Source of the DNA: Bacillus sp. NEB1478
GTDB lineage: Bacteria; Bacillota; Bacilli; Bacillales; Fictibacillaceae
Reading direction: 5' to 3'
Assembly (NCBI RefSeq): GCF_031582965.1
Contig: NZ_CP134049.1
Location: 1,736,001-1,800,000 of the forward strand
DNA: 64,000 nucleotides
The notes below the pieces were generated by a model, which was not told the DNA's origin, made no database searches, and saw nothing but the letters and a program-made list of their open reading frames with translations. The translations under genes were made by a program, and so were the position numbers. Numbering within the stretch: the stretch's first letter is position 1; each line of letters starts with the position of its first letter. Below are positions 36,685-46,218 of the stretch, piece by piece.

Positions 36685-37557
36685 ATGAAATATATAATAG
36701 AGCGGCCGATCGATTCACTCGGAACGAGTACTGTTCTATCCTATCTAGTAGACTCTCAAAAAATATCATATGTTTCTCAAGGTCCTCTAAGGATGAATGT
36801 GATAAAAATGTCTATGCACGGATTTAAAATGATTCCTGGCCAAATTACTTCATTAATGTCCATAAATACGATGAAACTTGATATTGTTAAACAACGCATA
36901 TCCCAAAAAATGAAAAATGGTACAACTACCTTATTAGCTTCAGCAGAAATTAATTTTCTTTATGAAGCAGATCATCAATTAAAGCGGGCAAGACATATGC
37001 TCATATCAAGTCCGATCGACTATTGTATTGGTTTATCCCTCTCACCCGAAAAATTGACTCCTGAGATTTTACGATATTGCAAAAAACAAAGAGTTCCTTT
37101 TATAGAATTAATCGTTGAGGATTTCAAACAATTAGCATCCGTCGTGTGGGAAAGAATTGCTGAAGCCAATTTTCCTTATCAATCTGTTATTATTCCAAAA
37201 TTCCCAGATACGCTAGAAGAGAAAAAGAAAAAAACATGGCAAACAAAATGGAATGAACTTGCTAGCCGTAAAATGATTCCGACTTTCTACAAATCACTTC
37301 AAGAAGATGAGCCAATACCTCTGCCTTTTCTGAAATTGCTAGGAATATATCCTTTAAAAGGCGGATTGTTTACTGGAAGTGATGTGGACTATTGTTTAGT
37401 TTCAAATACTGGACAGGATGATCTGCCACAAACTGTCGTTGTCAGAGGGACGATTGTTTATTCACAAAATCTCGCTGAGAACAAGCAAGGATACGGAAAA
37501 GAAATTTCAATCATTCAACCTCGTCGTTTTGGAGAATCCTCTTTTTCTCGTGTATAA
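36685..37557 (+). CDS. Conserved-looking hypothetical protein, 290 aa
   Basis: Not recognised with confidence. It has no signal peptide or membrane segment. A short glycine-proline turn (MHGFKMIPGQIT, 45-56) followed by a segment on threonine-rich strands (NGTTTLLASAEINF) and a helical SSPIDYCIGLSLSPEKLTPE faintly recalls the composite domain of amidohydrolases, but no metal-binding HxH pair is seen. Ribosome binding site AAAGGAGGCGA is excellent. It takes the place of tyrA and aroE between hisC and ypiA, and the TPR gene ypiA follows 40 bp later. Confidence 0.8.
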   Translation: MKYIIERPIDSLGTSTVLSYLVDSQKISYVSQGPLRMNVIKMSMHGFKMIPGQITSLMSINTMKLDIVKQRISQKMKNGTTTLLASAEINFLYEADHQLKRARHMLISSPIDYCIGLSLSPEKLTPEILRYCKKQRVPFIELIVEDFKQLASVVWERIAEANFPYQSVIIPKFPDTLEEKKKKTWQTKWNELASRKMIPTFYKSLQEDEPIPLPFLKLLGIYPLKGGLFTGSDVDYCLVSNTGQDDLPQTVVVRGTIVYSQNLAENKQGYGKEISIIQPRRFGESSFSRV

Positions 37558-37597
37558 TAAAAGCAAGTAAAAACAGGGGAAAAAGGAGTTTTAGGTT

Positions 37598-38851
37598 TTG
37601 AAAACAATCCAGGATGCAATAAGACTTGTTGAGCACGGAGAAGTTGAAAAGGGAATTTCTTTATTAGAAGAATTAACGAATGAAGCAACAGATGACGAGC
37701 AATTTGAAATTGCTGAACTTTATTTAAATTGGGGACACACTTCAAAAGCAATGACTATTTTTAATACTTTGCTTGAATCGTATCCTGGTGATGGTGAATT
37801 GCTGGTGTCCATAGCTGAATGCTGTTTAGATGAAGGAATGGATGAAAAAGCAATTTCTTATCTAGAGCAGGTTCAAGAAATTGATGATGAGTATTTACGA
37901 GCATTAATTTTACAAGCTGACCTATATGAAAGCCTTGGACTTTCAGAAGTAGCAGAACGGAAACTGACTGTAGCGTATGAAAAAGATAAAAATCATCCAG
38001 TTCTCGCTTATGCATTAGGGGATTTTTACTTGAGACAAGGTAAATTTGATTCGAGCTTGCCTTTGCTTCATCAAGCTGAAAAAGGGACAGATGAAATAGA
38101 TGATCTTACTCTTAAACTAGCTGAGGCATTGAGCAGGGCAGGAAAGTTTGAAGAAGCTCTTCCAATGTACAGAAAAGCCCTCGCACATAACAAAGACTTA
38201 TACAGTTTATTCGGTCATGGCATAACGGCTTATAAAGCAGGCGAGTTTAAAGAAGCAATCGCAGCTCTAGAAGAATTAAAGGATATGGATCCTGACTACA
38301 CGACTCTCTATAGTATTCTTTCAGAGTCATATGAAGAAGAAGGCGCTATACCCGAAGCTTTTGAAGTCATACAAGAAGGCTTAAAGAGAGACGAGCATAA
38401 CGAGAATATCTACATTCAGGCTGCCAGGCTCGCCTATAAGATGCATAATCCAGAGCAAGGTGAAGAATGGGTAAAAACAGCACTTCAGCTAAATCCAGCA
38501 CGTATTGAACCGCTGCTCCGTTTAGGCGATCAATATTTACGCGAAGAAAGATTTGAAGATTTAATAAGCTTATACAAACCTCTTACTGAGATGAAGGAAG
38601 AAATTCCTCTCATGTACTGGCATCTTGCAACGGCAAGTAAAGAAATGGAACATTTTGAGGAAGCTTTGGACTGGTATAAAAGAGCCGCTGAATTTTTCCA
38701 AGACGATGACTTATTTTTAGAAGAACATGCCTATTTTCTTATTGAAGAAGGGAATCAGAATGAGGCAAAAGAAATGTTTGGTAAACTTCTGAAGAAAAAC
38801 CCGGAAAGGGAAGATATTTCAGACGTTTTAGCCAGACTGGAAGATTTTTAA
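37598..38851 (+). CDS. ypiA: Tetratricopeptide-repeat protein YpiA
   Basis: 417 aa made almost wholly of TPR units, about eleven, from residue 1 to 415 (for example GEVEKGISLLEEL, EDLISLYKPL). Acts as a protein-interaction scaffold; partner unknown. TTG 37598 is used, with AAGGAG 9 nt upstream. Locus hisC...ypiA-ypiB-ypiF-qcrABC matches B. subtilis. Confidence 0.88.
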   Translation: MKTIQDAIRLVEHGEVEKGISLLEELTNEATDDEQFEIAELYLNWGHTSKAMTIFNTLLESYPGDGELLVSIAECCLDEGMDEKAISYLEQVQEIDDEYLRALILQADLYESLGLSEVAERKLTVAYEKDKNHPVLAYALGDFYLRQGKFDSSLPLLHQAEKGTDEIDDLTLKLAEALSRAGKFEEALPMYRKALAHNKDLYSLFGHGITAYKAGEFKEAIAALEELKDMDPDYTTLYSILSESYEEEGAIPEAFEVIQEGLKRDEHNENIYIQAARLAYKMHNPEQGEEWVKTALQLNPARIEPLLRLGDQYLREERFEDLISLYKPLTEMKEEIPLMYWHLATASKEMEHFEEALDWYKRAAEFFQDDDLFLEEHAYFLIEEGNQNEAKEMFGKLLKKNPEREDISDVLARLEDF

Positions 38852-38941
38852 AACTTTCTGAAGGTAAGAAGGATTTTAACGTAAGTAAGAGAATATAAAT
38901 ATTTATAAAAATGACGTGTTTTAAATGATGGGGGGATTGCA

Positions 38942-39493
38942 ATGAGCAGCACCGTTTCGGTCCTAGAGAAAAAGGATTTTATAAAATGGTTCCTTAATCA
39001 TTATCAGTTAAAGAAACGCGAATGTGTATGGTTGCTAAATTATTTAGTTAGTGACGATCAGTTGATGGAAAAAGTTCATTTTGTTGAAAAAGCCGAATAT
39101 TGTCCTAAGGCAATCATAATGTCAACTCAATGTACAGATGGAGTTCCGTTTCGTTTTTACAAACAAAATGTGTTAACTACGGATGCCGAAAAATCATTTC
39201 ATGACATCCGACTGAATCAAGAAGAAGAAATTTATTTGGAACTGAATTTTAATGCTTCACGGCTCACCCCAGAATACGCTTCTGTATTAGAAGAGAATCC
39301 CCACCTGCCGCAAAATATGTCTATGGATAAAAAATATGGCATCTGGGCTGAAATGGTATTGGAGAAATCGATAGAAACTTATCGCAGAAATGATCTTATG
39401 GCTAAGATCGATGAAGCACTAGATCAAAAAGACTATGAAAGTTTTACAAAATGGACCGCAGAGTTAAAGGATTTAGAAAAACAGCCTTCATAA
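38942..39493 (+). CDS. ypiB: UPF0302 protein YpiB
   Basis: 183 aa soluble protein, slightly longer than B. subtilis YpiB (179). Conserved opening [23 protein letters not shown], then an acidic central part. Ribosome binding site GGGGGG. Function not established. Confidence 0.85.
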   Translation: MSSTVSVLEKKDFIKWFLNHYQLKKRECVWLLNYLVSDDQLMEKVHFVEKAEYCPKAIIMSTQCTDGVPFRFYKQNVLTTDAEKSFHDIRLNQEEEIYLELNFNASRLTPEYASVLEENPHLPQNMSMDKKYGIWAEMVLEKSIETYRRNDLMAKIDEALDQKDYESFTKWTAELKDLEKQPS

Positions 39494-39503
39494 ATAAACC
39501 TAT

Positions 39504-39556
39504 CAAGCTGACTTAAAGTGTTTATACAGCACTTTAAGTCAGCTTTGTTTTTTTAA
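39504..39556 (+). terminator. Intrinsic terminator after ypiB
   Basis: AAGCTGACTTAAAGTG / CACTTTAAGTCAGCTT, a 16-bp perfect stem, then T-rich. Confidence 0.9.
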
Positions 39557-39701
39557 ATATATATACATTAAGAACCAGATAAAAATTCCCATACAAAGAA
39601 CTCTAAAAAGAATAATGTGTACATATAAACTCCAGCCTATTTTCATGAGTAAAATGTGATACGATAAAGAGCAGGAATTATTTGTGAAGGAGATAGTTTA
39701 C

Positions 39702-40175
39702 ATGAAATGGAAAACGAAGGATGCTGATTTGTTTTTAAAATCTGGCGAATATGTTGATAGTCTATTAATCCCGTTAACACCTGTCGATTTCAAACAAGAC
39801 TTTAAAAGCAGTGTCTCCATGGGTGAATATACAGATCTGCTCTGTGAAGAAATTGAAAGGCAGCTGCAAGGAAGATTATTTTTAGGACCGAAATTTACAT
39901 ATGTGAAAGAAATGAGTGACACCTCACCATTAGAAAATTTAAATAATTTGCTGAAACATATAGCTGATTCCGGGCATTTTAAACATATCTTTTTAATGAC
40001 GAGCGATGTGAGCTGGAAGGAATTTGAGCATACTATGAATGGACAACTTTTTTGGATACCTGCATTGCCTTTAGAAAATATGGATGAAAAATATAAGCTC
40101 GAAGTCATAAAAGAACAAGTGAAACCGCTTTTTCAGCTTATCTTTAACGAGTGGCAGAGGGATGTTAATTCTTGA
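39702..40175 (+). CDS. ypiF: YpiF, DUF2487-type protein
   Basis: 157 aa soluble protein. ATG 39702 follows AAGGAGA at proper distance; an in-frame GTG 18 nt upstream would overlap that site. Located just before qcrABC as in B. subtilis, but a strong promoter separates it from qcrA. Function unknown. Confidence 0.78.
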   Translation: MKWKTKDADLFLKSGEYVDSLLIPLTPVDFKQDFKSSVSMGEYTDLLCEEIERQLQGRLFLGPKFTYVKEMSDTSPLENLNNLLKHIADSGHFKHIFLMTSDVSWKEFEHTMNGQLFWIPALPLENMDEKYKLEVIKEQVKPLFQLIFNEWQRDVNS

Positions 40176-40194
40176 TTTTCACTCCATGTTCATA

Positions 40195-40224
40195 TTGACA
40201 GTAAAAGACAACTTAGGCTATCAT
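40195..40224 (+). promoter_or_regulatory. sigma-A promoter of qcrABC
   Basis: Perfect TTGACA, 18 bp, TATCAT. A hairpin in the leader (GTAAA/TTTAC with GTCC/GGAC, 40248-40274) precedes the ribosome binding site. Confidence 0.7.
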
Positions 40225-40294
40225 GTTTATGTCCTAGTAATATGTGTGTAAAGTCCGGTTGGACCGTCATTTACAGCATAAGGGGGGGAAAACA

Positions 40295-40798
40295 ATGTCA
40301 AAGGAAGATATTTCAAGACGTCAGTTCTTAAACTACACGTTAACTGGCGTAGGTGGATTTATGGCTGCCGGTATGCTGATGCCAATGGTCCGTTTTGCTC
40401 TGGATCCGATTTTAGAACCGAGCGGAGATCAAAAAATGGTAGCGGTTACTGAAGTGGATAAGCTAACAAACGAACCGAAGCGTTTTGACTACAAAGTCAA
40501 ACAAAAAGACGGCTGGTACGAGTCTGATGTAACACTGTCTGCCTGGGTTTATAAAGCGAAGAATGGTGATGTTATCGCACTATCTCCGGTATGTAAACAC
40601 TTAGGTTGTACAGTAGACTGGAATACAGATCCGTCGCACCCTGGACAATTCTACTGTCCTTGCCATTTTGGCCGTTATACGAAGGATGGTACGAACGTAA
40701 AGGGTACCCCACCACTTGCACCACTTGATGTATTTGAGAGCAAGGTGAAAGATGGAAAGCTTTATTTAGGAAAGGCAAAACCAAGAAAGGGGGCGTAA
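40295..40798 (+). CDS. qcrA: Menaquinol:cytochrome c reductase Rieske iron-sulfur subunit
   Basis: 167 aa. N-terminal SRRQFLNY followed by a hydrophobic helix (15-35) is a twin-arginine-type signal anchor. Cluster ligands are in CKHLGC near 107 and CPCHFG near 128. It takes electrons from menaquinol in the cytochrome bc complex. Ribosome binding site AGGGGGGG. First gene of qcrABC. Confidence 0.95.
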   Translation: MSKEDISRRQFLNYTLTGVGGFMAAGMLMPMVRFALDPILEPSGDQKMVAVTEVDKLTNEPKRFDYKVKQKDGWYESDVTLSAWVYKAKNGDVIALSPVCKHLGCTVDWNTDPSHPGQFYCPCHFGRYTKDGTNVKGTPPLAPLDVFESKVKDGKLYLGKAKPRKGA

Positions 40799-40801
40799 TG
40801 A

Positions 40802-41473
40802 ATGCTACAAAAGGTTTATGACTGGGTAGATGAGCGCTTGGATATTACGCCGCTTTGGAGAGACGTTGCAGATCACGAAGTACCAGAACACGTTAACCCT
40901 GCGCATCACTTTTCTGCGTTTGTTTACTGTTTTGGCGGATTAACCTTCTTTATTACGGTCATCCAAATTTTATCAGGAATGTTTTTAACCATGTATTATG
41001 TACCTGATATTGTGAATGCATGGGAATCTGTGTATTATCTGCAAAATCAAGTGGCATTTGGTGTGATCGTACGTGGTATGCACCACTGGGGCGCGAGCCT
41101 AGTAATTGTAATGATGTTCTTACATACATTGCGCGTATTTTTCCAGGGAGCTTATAAAAAGCCAAGAGAGTTAAACTGGATTGTTGGAGTACTTATTTTC
41201 TTTGTTATGTTAGGTTTAGGTTTCACAGGTTATCTTTTACCTTGGGATATGAAAGCGCTATTTGCGACAAAAGTAGGAATCCAGATTGCAGAAACGATTC
41301 CTGTTGTTGGCCCTATTGCAAAAACATTCCTTGCCGGTGGAGAGATTATTGGGGCACAGACGCTTACGCGGTTCTTTGCGATTCACGTATTCTTCCTTCC
41401 AGCAGCATTGTTAGGGTTAATGGGAGCTCACTTCTTAATGATTCGTAAACAAGGTATTTCCGGACCATTGTAA
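40802..41473 (+). CDS. qcrB: Menaquinol:cytochrome c reductase cytochrome b subunit
   Basis: 223 aa, four transmembrane helices, the b6-type N-terminal half of cytochrome b. Heme-binding histidines in GMHHWGASL near 95 and in the helix with RFFAIHVFFLP near 190; quinone-site GYLLPWD near 140. Starts 4 bp after qcrA. Confidence 0.95.
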   Translation: MLQKVYDWVDERLDITPLWRDVADHEVPEHVNPAHHFSAFVYCFGGLTFFITVIQILSGMFLTMYYVPDIVNAWESVYYLQNQVAFGVIVRGMHHWGASLVIVMMFLHTLRVFFQGAYKKPRELNWIVGVLIFFVMLGLGFTGYLLPWDMKALFATKVGIQIAETIPVVGPIAKTFLAGGEIIGAQTLTRFFAIHVFFLPAALLGLMGAHFLMIRKQGISGPL

Positions 41474-41523
41474 AAAACCAGCACGAATTTTAAAAGTTTC
41501 ATAAGAGCAAAGGAGGGAAATAT

Positions 41524-42285
41524 ATGCATCGCGGTAAAGGGATGAAGTTTGTCGGAGACTCTCGTGTTCCAGTAGAACGTAAGCCGAATATTCCAAAAGA
41601 TTATTCGGAGTATCCTGGAAAAACGGAAGCGTTCTGGCCGAACTTTCTTTTAAAAGAATGGATGGTTGGTGCCGTATTCTTAATCGGTTACTTAATTTTA
41701 ACCATCGTTCATGAATCTCCTTTGGAGAAAAAAGCTGACCCTACCGATGCCGGATATATTCCTCTTCCAGACTGGTACTTCCTATTTTTATACCAGCTCT
41801 TGAAGTACAAGTATGCGGCAGGGGATTATGTTCTTATCGGTACTGTAATTATACCTGGTTTAGCATTTGGTGCTTTAATGTTAGCGCCGTTCCTTGATTC
41901 TGGTGTAGAAAGACGTCCATCCAGACGTCCGATTGCAACTGGATTGATGCTATTAGGTCTGATTTCCATTACATATTTAACATGGGAATCCGTCGTGACC
42001 CATGATTGGGAAAAAGCAAAAACTCAAGGTAAAATCGTTCATGTGACTTTTGATGAAAATGATCCTGGTTATCAAATTTATCAAAAACAAAGCTGTGTAG
42101 GCTGTCACGGTAATACACTTGGCGGTGGAGCCGGTCCTTCGTTAATCGGTACAGGTTTAAAGCCTGAGGAGATTATGAAGATCGCTAAAGAAGGTAAACC
42201 GCCAGCAATGCCAGCTAATGCATTTAAAGGTTCTGATGAAGATCTAAAGAAATTAGCGGAGTTTATCTCAAAACTTGAGAAATAA
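41524..42285 (+). CDS. qcrC: Menaquinol:cytochrome c reductase cytochrome b/c subunit
   Basis: 253 aa fusion typical of Bacillus: an N-terminal subunit-IV-like part with three helices (PLPDWYFLFLYQLLK is the conserved PDWY quinone-site segment) and a C-terminal c-type cytochrome with CVGCH near 193 and the methionine ligand region PAMPANAF. Ends at a terminator. Confidence 0.95.
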   Translation: MHRGKGMKFVGDSRVPVERKPNIPKDYSEYPGKTEAFWPNFLLKEWMVGAVFLIGYLILTIVHESPLEKKADPTDAGYIPLPDWYFLFLYQLLKYKYAAGDYVLIGTVIIPGLAFGALMLAPFLDSGVERRPSRRPIATGLMLLGLISITYLTWESVVTHDWEKAKTQGKIVHVTFDENDPGYQIYQKQSCVGCHGNTLGGGAGPSLIGTGLKPEEIMKIAKEGKPPAMPANAFKGSDEDLKKLAEFISKLEK

Positions 42286-42290
42286 TATGC

Positions 42291-42322
42291 AAGAGCCGGC
42301 TCGGTTAGGGCCGGCTTTTTCT
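42291..42322 (+). terminator. Intrinsic terminator after qcrC
   Basis: AAGAGCCGGC / GCCGGCTTTTT stem-loop. Confidence 0.85.
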
Positions 42323-42343
42323 AACTGCAAAGGAGTAATCTGT

Positions 42344-42922
42344 ATGTGGTTTTTCACGATATTGAAAGAGAAATGGTTTCTTTCCACTCTTCTTCTCGTC
42401 AATATTTTAGGGACGATTTACGGTTATTACTGGTATGGATATCAATTGGAGCAAACGCCGTGGTATTTTTTGCCCTTCGTTCCGGATAGTCCGACTGCCT
42501 GTTTATTTTTTGTATTTGTTTTAATTGGTTTTTTGACGAAAAAGCAATCAGGTTTGTTTGAAGCTCTGGCAGCGGGTTCGTTGTTTAAATATGGAATCTG
42601 GGCTGTTGGAATGAACCTGGGGGGTGCACTAGTCGGTACTCCTTTAGATGCTACAAACTATATGCTGATCTTTTCGCATTTTGGCATGGCTCTTCAAGGT
42701 ATCTTATATGCGCGGTATTATAAGATAAAAGAATGGCATGTAGGAATGGCGGCACTTTGGTTAGTACATAATGAAATCATAGACTATGTCTATGGAATGA
42801 TGCCAACTTATTCAGTGTTAGCACCTTACGGACACTTAATCGGCTACTTGACATTCTGGCTGTCTGTGATAACGATTCTATTATTGTGGAGAATGAAGAG
42901 CCGCAGCAATCTATTAAATTGA
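42344..42922 (+). CDS. ypjA: Membrane protein YpjA (DUF1405)
   Basis: 192 aa with six or so transmembrane segments. ATG 42344 lies 8 nt after AAAGGAG, just past the qcrC terminator. Aromatic-rich loops (WYGYQLEQTPWYFLPFVPDS) are typical. Function unknown; the locus between qcrC and ypjB is conserved. Confidence 0.82.
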   Translation: MWFFTILKEKWFLSTLLLVNILGTIYGYYWYGYQLEQTPWYFLPFVPDSPTACLFFVFVLIGFLTKKQSGLFEALAAGSLFKYGIWAVGMNLGGALVGTPLDATNYMLIFSHFGMALQGILYARYYKIKEWHVGMAALWLVHNEIIDYVYGMMPTYSVLAPYGHLIGYLTFWLSVITILLLWRMKSRSNLLN

Positions 42923-42985
42923 ATTTAGGTCTAACCTTGTCCAAGTACTCATACGTTTTAGTATAAGGGTACGGGAGGGCTACGG

Positions 42986-43786
42986 ATGAAAAGGTTAGGA
43001 TGGGCATTTACTGTTTTATGTTTAGCGTTTGGACTTGCTATTCCAGCAATTGCTGGCAATCATACTTCTAATGAACAAAAAGAATGGTCAGAAATAAATG
43101 AACTTACTGCTGAAATATGGGAACTCGGAAAGATTGAACGCTTCGACGAGGCTGCTGATGTGCTTGAATTTGCCGCAGCAGATATCTCAAAGACCGGGGA
43201 AGTAATTACGCTCAGACCGGATCAGCAGCGATTGGTGGAATATACGTTATCTGAGGCATTAATGTCTATTCAAAACCCAGAATGGACAAAAGAGAAGAAA
43301 ATGAATAAATTAACTGAAGTCCGGCTTTTGGTAGATGCTCTCCAAACAGATTATGAGCCATTATGGAAGAAAACCGGTTTGATGATATTGGAACCGTTTA
43401 TAAGCATGGAAAAAGGTATAAATAAGAATGATTATTCATATTTTCACCAAGCTGTAAATTTACTGCTTCAGCGTTATGAAACCGTACGGCCTGCCTTGTC
43501 CGTAGATCTAAGTTCTAAAGAAATGGACCGACTCGATGAACATGTATCATTTGTTGATCATAATCGATCTGCAATACTTACAGACGAGAATCATCAAAAA
43601 CAATTGGAGGTAGCTGCTGCAGACTTTGAAGCCCTCTTTTTTGCAAAAAAGGACGATTCTGAACCTTCTTTGTTCTGGCTGATCTTTTCAATTGGCGGTA
43701 TTATCTCATCTACATTATTTTATGTGGGATGGAGAAAATATAAAGGTGATAAGGAAGAAGAGCTGCGTGTTCCTCAAAAGAGGTAA
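42986..43786 (+). CDS. ypjB: Sporulation protein YpjB
   Basis: 266 aa with an N-terminal signal peptide (cleavage near IAG-N) and a single C-terminal transmembrane helix (about 230-250) followed by a basic tail; the exposed part is helical. In B. subtilis ypjB is a sporulation gene. Ribosome binding site GGGAGGG. Confidence 0.82.
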   Translation: MKRLGWAFTVLCLAFGLAIPAIAGNHTSNEQKEWSEINELTAEIWELGKIERFDEAADVLEFAAADISKTGEVITLRPDQQRLVEYTLSEALMSIQNPEWTKEKKMNKLTEVRLLVDALQTDYEPLWKKTGLMILEPFISMEKGINKNDYSYFHQAVNLLLQRYETVRPALSVDLSSKEMDRLDEHVSFVDHNRSAILTDENHQKQLEVAAADFEALFFAKKDDSEPSLFWLIFSIGGIISSTLFYVGWRKYKGDKEEELRVPQKR

Positions 43787-43868
43787 CATGCTTATTCTTT
43801 GACAACAAAGACGAAATAAACGTAAAATGTTGTTAAACAAAAGCTTTATACATGGAGGAATGCAAATA

Positions 43869-44549
43869 ATGGGTGGATTTTTAATCTACTTTGCCTTTTT
43901 ACTCATCATCCCTTTATGGGCACAAAGTAGAGTAAAAGGAACTTACAAAAAGTATTCAAAAGTAGCAAATTCTACAGGAAGAACTGGAGCAGAAGTTGCT
44001 AGAGAAATATTGAACCAAAATGGATTGTATGATGTTCAAATCGAACCTGTCAGAGGGAGACTTTCAGATCATTATGATCCCCGTTCAAAAGTCGTTCGAT
44101 TATCAGAGGAAAATTATTATGGAAGTTCGATTGCAGGAGCGGCAGTTGCAGCCCATGAGGTAGGACATGCGATTCAAGATGCTGAAGGGTATGCTTTCTT
44201 ACGTTTTAGACATGCGCTCGTACCTGTAGCTAACATCGGTTCGAATTTTTCATTTTTATTAATATTGGGTGGTATGCTTCTGCACGCCGCTAATTTATTT
44301 TTACTCGGTATCATCTTTATGGGAGCAGCTGTATTATTCCAGCTGATCACCCTTCCTGTTGAGTTCAATGCGAGCAGCAGGGCAATGGATCAAATTGTAG
44401 CGACTGGCTTAATCCGCAACAATGAAGAGAGAGGTGCTCGTAAAGTCCTTAACGCTGCAGCGTTAACGTATGTTGCGGGAGCACTTGTAGCACTGCTCGA
44501 ACTTGCACGATTTATCTTTATGTTTATGGGGATGAATAATGACGATTAA
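43869..44549 (+). CDS. Membrane zinc metallopeptidase, YugP type
   Basis: 226 aa. Catalytic HEVGH with AAHEVGHAIQDAEGYAFLR near 98-115, a first helix at the N-terminus and three helices after the active site, as in the neutral zinc metallopeptidase 2 family (YugP). ATG 43869 lies 9 nt after TGGAGGA. It is not expected between ypjB and ypjC in B. subtilis, so it is an insertion or relocation. Substrate unknown. Confidence 0.88.
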   Translation: MGGFLIYFAFLLIIPLWAQSRVKGTYKKYSKVANSTGRTGAEVAREILNQNGLYDVQIEPVRGRLSDHYDPRSKVVRLSEENYYGSSIAGAAVAAHEVGHAIQDAEGYAFLRFRHALVPVANIGSNFSFLLILGGMLLHAANLFLLGIIFMGAAVLFQLITLPVEFNASSRAMDQIVATGLIRNNEERGARKVLNAAALTYVAGALVALLELARFIFMFMGMNNDD

Positions 44550-44556
44550 AAAACAA

Positions 44557-44777
44557 GGCTGTTTTCGTAAACTTTGTTGCTTTTGAAAGAGGTTAATTTC
44601 CGTTGCAGTGGCTCGCTTTCCGCGGGGCGGGCGGTGAGCCACATTCGTACGTTTCACTTTTAAGTGTCTCACCTGTCCCACTCGTCCCGCAGGAGTCTCA
44701 CCCTTCCACTCCAATTAACTATTCAATGAAGAACTTTTAATAATCTCTTTGTAGCAACAATCTTTTAGAAAAGAGCC
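44557..44777. repeat. Dispersed intergenic repeat, copy C
   Basis: Opposite orientation to A, B, D and E. Begins GGCTGTTTTCGTAAACTTTG, contains GGTTAATTTCCGTTGCAGTG and a GC-rich core with GGCGGTGAGCC, and ends ATCTTTTAGAAAAGAGCC. It is the most complete copy and serves as reference. It fills the space between two genes that converge. Confidence 0.75.
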
Positions 44778-44783
44778 AAAAAC

Positions 44784-44828
44784 AAAGACTCATTAAGTGT
44801 GATAGCACACATTAATGAGTCTTTTTTT
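44784..44828. terminator. Bidirectional terminator next to ypjC
   Basis: Stem AAAGACTCATTAA / TTAATGAGTCTTT with inner TGTG/CACA pairing. The A run on the left and T run on the right serve both directions. Confidence 0.85.
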
Positions 44829-45701
44829 CTATCTTCCAATTGGATTTTTATCAGCATCCAGCGTAAAACCCTCGCCGATTACTTCATGAACATCGTTTAC
44901 TGTTACAAATGCATGCGGATCGATTCTTTCAATAACTTGTTTTAAACGAACGATTTCATTTTTTGCAATTACACAATAAAGAACTTCTCGAAGTTGACCT
45001 GTAAAGCTTCCTTTACCGTTTAATATTGTAGCTCCTCTGTCAAGTTCCTTCATGATGTTCGCCGCAATCTCAGCATTTCGTTCAGAAACGATCATAACGG
45101 CTTTGCCGGCATATGCACCTTCTTGCATAAAATCAATTACTCTTGCACCGATAAATACAGCTACTAATGTATACATCGCTTCCCGATAGTCAAGATATAT
45201 AAGAGATACAGCAATCACGACAAAATCAAATGTAAACATCGTTTTTCCCATACTCCATCCCAAATATTTATGACCAAGCCGGGCTATTATATCTACACCG
45301 CCAGTAGTGCCTCCGTATCGAAAGATAATGCCTAGACCCACGCCGATGAAAACACCTGCAAATAGTGCTGCGAGTGTCATATCTTTTTTTAGATCGATTG
45401 TAATTGAGGAATAATGCTGAAAAATATATAAGAATATAGATACAGCAACAGTACCAATAATCGTATAAACAAACGAATTCTTTCCAAGTAATTTCCATCC
45501 TACGAAGAACAGAGGTATATTCAAAGCTAGGTTGGAATAGGAAGGATCAATTGAAAATAAGAAATAGAGGATTAAGGTAATCCCTGTAAAACCGCCTTCT
45601 GCCAAATTATTTGTCATGTTAAAATGTACAATGCCGAATGAAAAAATGGCTGATCCCAAAAGAATGAAAAAAATATTTTTGAGTTTGATCGGATAAGTCA
45701 T
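44829..45701 (-). CDS. ypjC: YitT-family membrane protein YpjC
   Basis: 290 aa with about six transmembrane helices in the N-terminal two thirds (GGFTGITLILYFLF, GGTTGGVDIIARLG) and a C-terminal cytoplasmic DUF2179 domain (KAVMIVSERNAEIAANIM onward). The ATG at 45701 is chosen because AAGAGG lies upstream and the length matches B. subtilis YpjC; the frame is open 21 codons further. Transcribed divergently from ypjD. Function unknown. Confidence 0.85.
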   Translation of the reverse strand: MTYPIKLKNIFFILLGSAIFSFGIVHFNMTNNLAEGGFTGITLILYFLFSIDPSYSNLALNIPLFFVGWKLLGKNSFVYTIIGTVAVSIFLYIFQHYSSITIDLKKDMTLAALFAGVFIGVGLGIIFRYGGTTGGVDIIARLGHKYLGWSMGKTMFTFDFVVIAVSLIYLDYREAMYTLVAVFIGARVIDFMQEGAYAGKAVMIVSERNAEIAANIMKELDRGATILNGKGSFTGQLREVLYCVIAKNEIVRLKQVIERIDPHAFVTVNDVHEVIGEGFTLDADKNPIGR

Positions 45702-45777
45702 ATAATGCCTCTTTTCTGTAAAAATGCCAAATGTGTAAAATTCATGCCTTCCTATTATAATCAAAATTCCATGAAAT

Positions 45778-45806
45778 TTGTCAAACTAAAAAAATACCGA
45801 TAACAT
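45778..45806 (+). promoter_or_regulatory. Candidate sigma-A promoter of the ypjD-dapB operon
   Basis: TTGTCA, 17 bp, TAACAT; would drive ypjD-dapB-mgsA-bshB1-bshA-cca-birA, which follow with gaps no longer than 12 bp. Confidence 0.5.
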
Positions 45807-45870
45807 AAAGAAAGAGTATCTTTTTCATATATAAGAAATGTACCAGTCTGATCAGGTAGGAGTGAGATAT

Positions 45871-46218
45871 TTGTCAAATCGTACACTAAAAGAAAGTCAG
45901 GAAATCGTAGATAAATACATATCACAATTTAAAGAGGGTTATTTTAGTCCCTTAGCCATGCTTGCAAGACTGACAGAAGAGCTTGGTGAACTCGCACGGG
46001 AAATTAACCACTATCATGGTGAAAAACCAAAGAAGAATACTGAAGATGCCAACACAATAGAAGAAGAACTTGGCGATCTATTCTTTGTATTAATATGTCT
46101 TGCAAACTCATTGGATATTGACATAGATGAAGCACTTACTGCAGTAATGAAAAAATTCAATACACGTGATAAAGATAGATGGACACGTATTGATGAAGAG
46201 GAGAAAAACAATGGATAA
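45871..46218 (+). CDS. ypjD: MazG-type nucleotide pyrophosphohydrolase YpjD
   Basis: 115 aa. The MazG metal-binding helices are seen in [15 protein letters not shown] (ExxE) near 33 and [16 protein letters not shown] (ExxxD) near 65. TTG 45871 is used, since AGGAGTGA is just upstream and the resulting [10 protein letters not shown] start aligns with B. subtilis YpjD. Presumed house-cleaning of non-canonical NTPs. Overlaps dapB. Confidence 0.85.
   Translation: MSNRTLKESQEIVDKYISQFKEGYFSPLAMLARLTEELGELAREINHYHGEKPKKNTEDANTIEEELGDLFFVLICLANSLDIDIDEALTAVMKKFNTRDKDRWTRIDEEEKNNG

Noticed and set aside
39698..40108. 136-codon open frame on the minus strand
   Set aside because: Antisense to ypiF without start signals.
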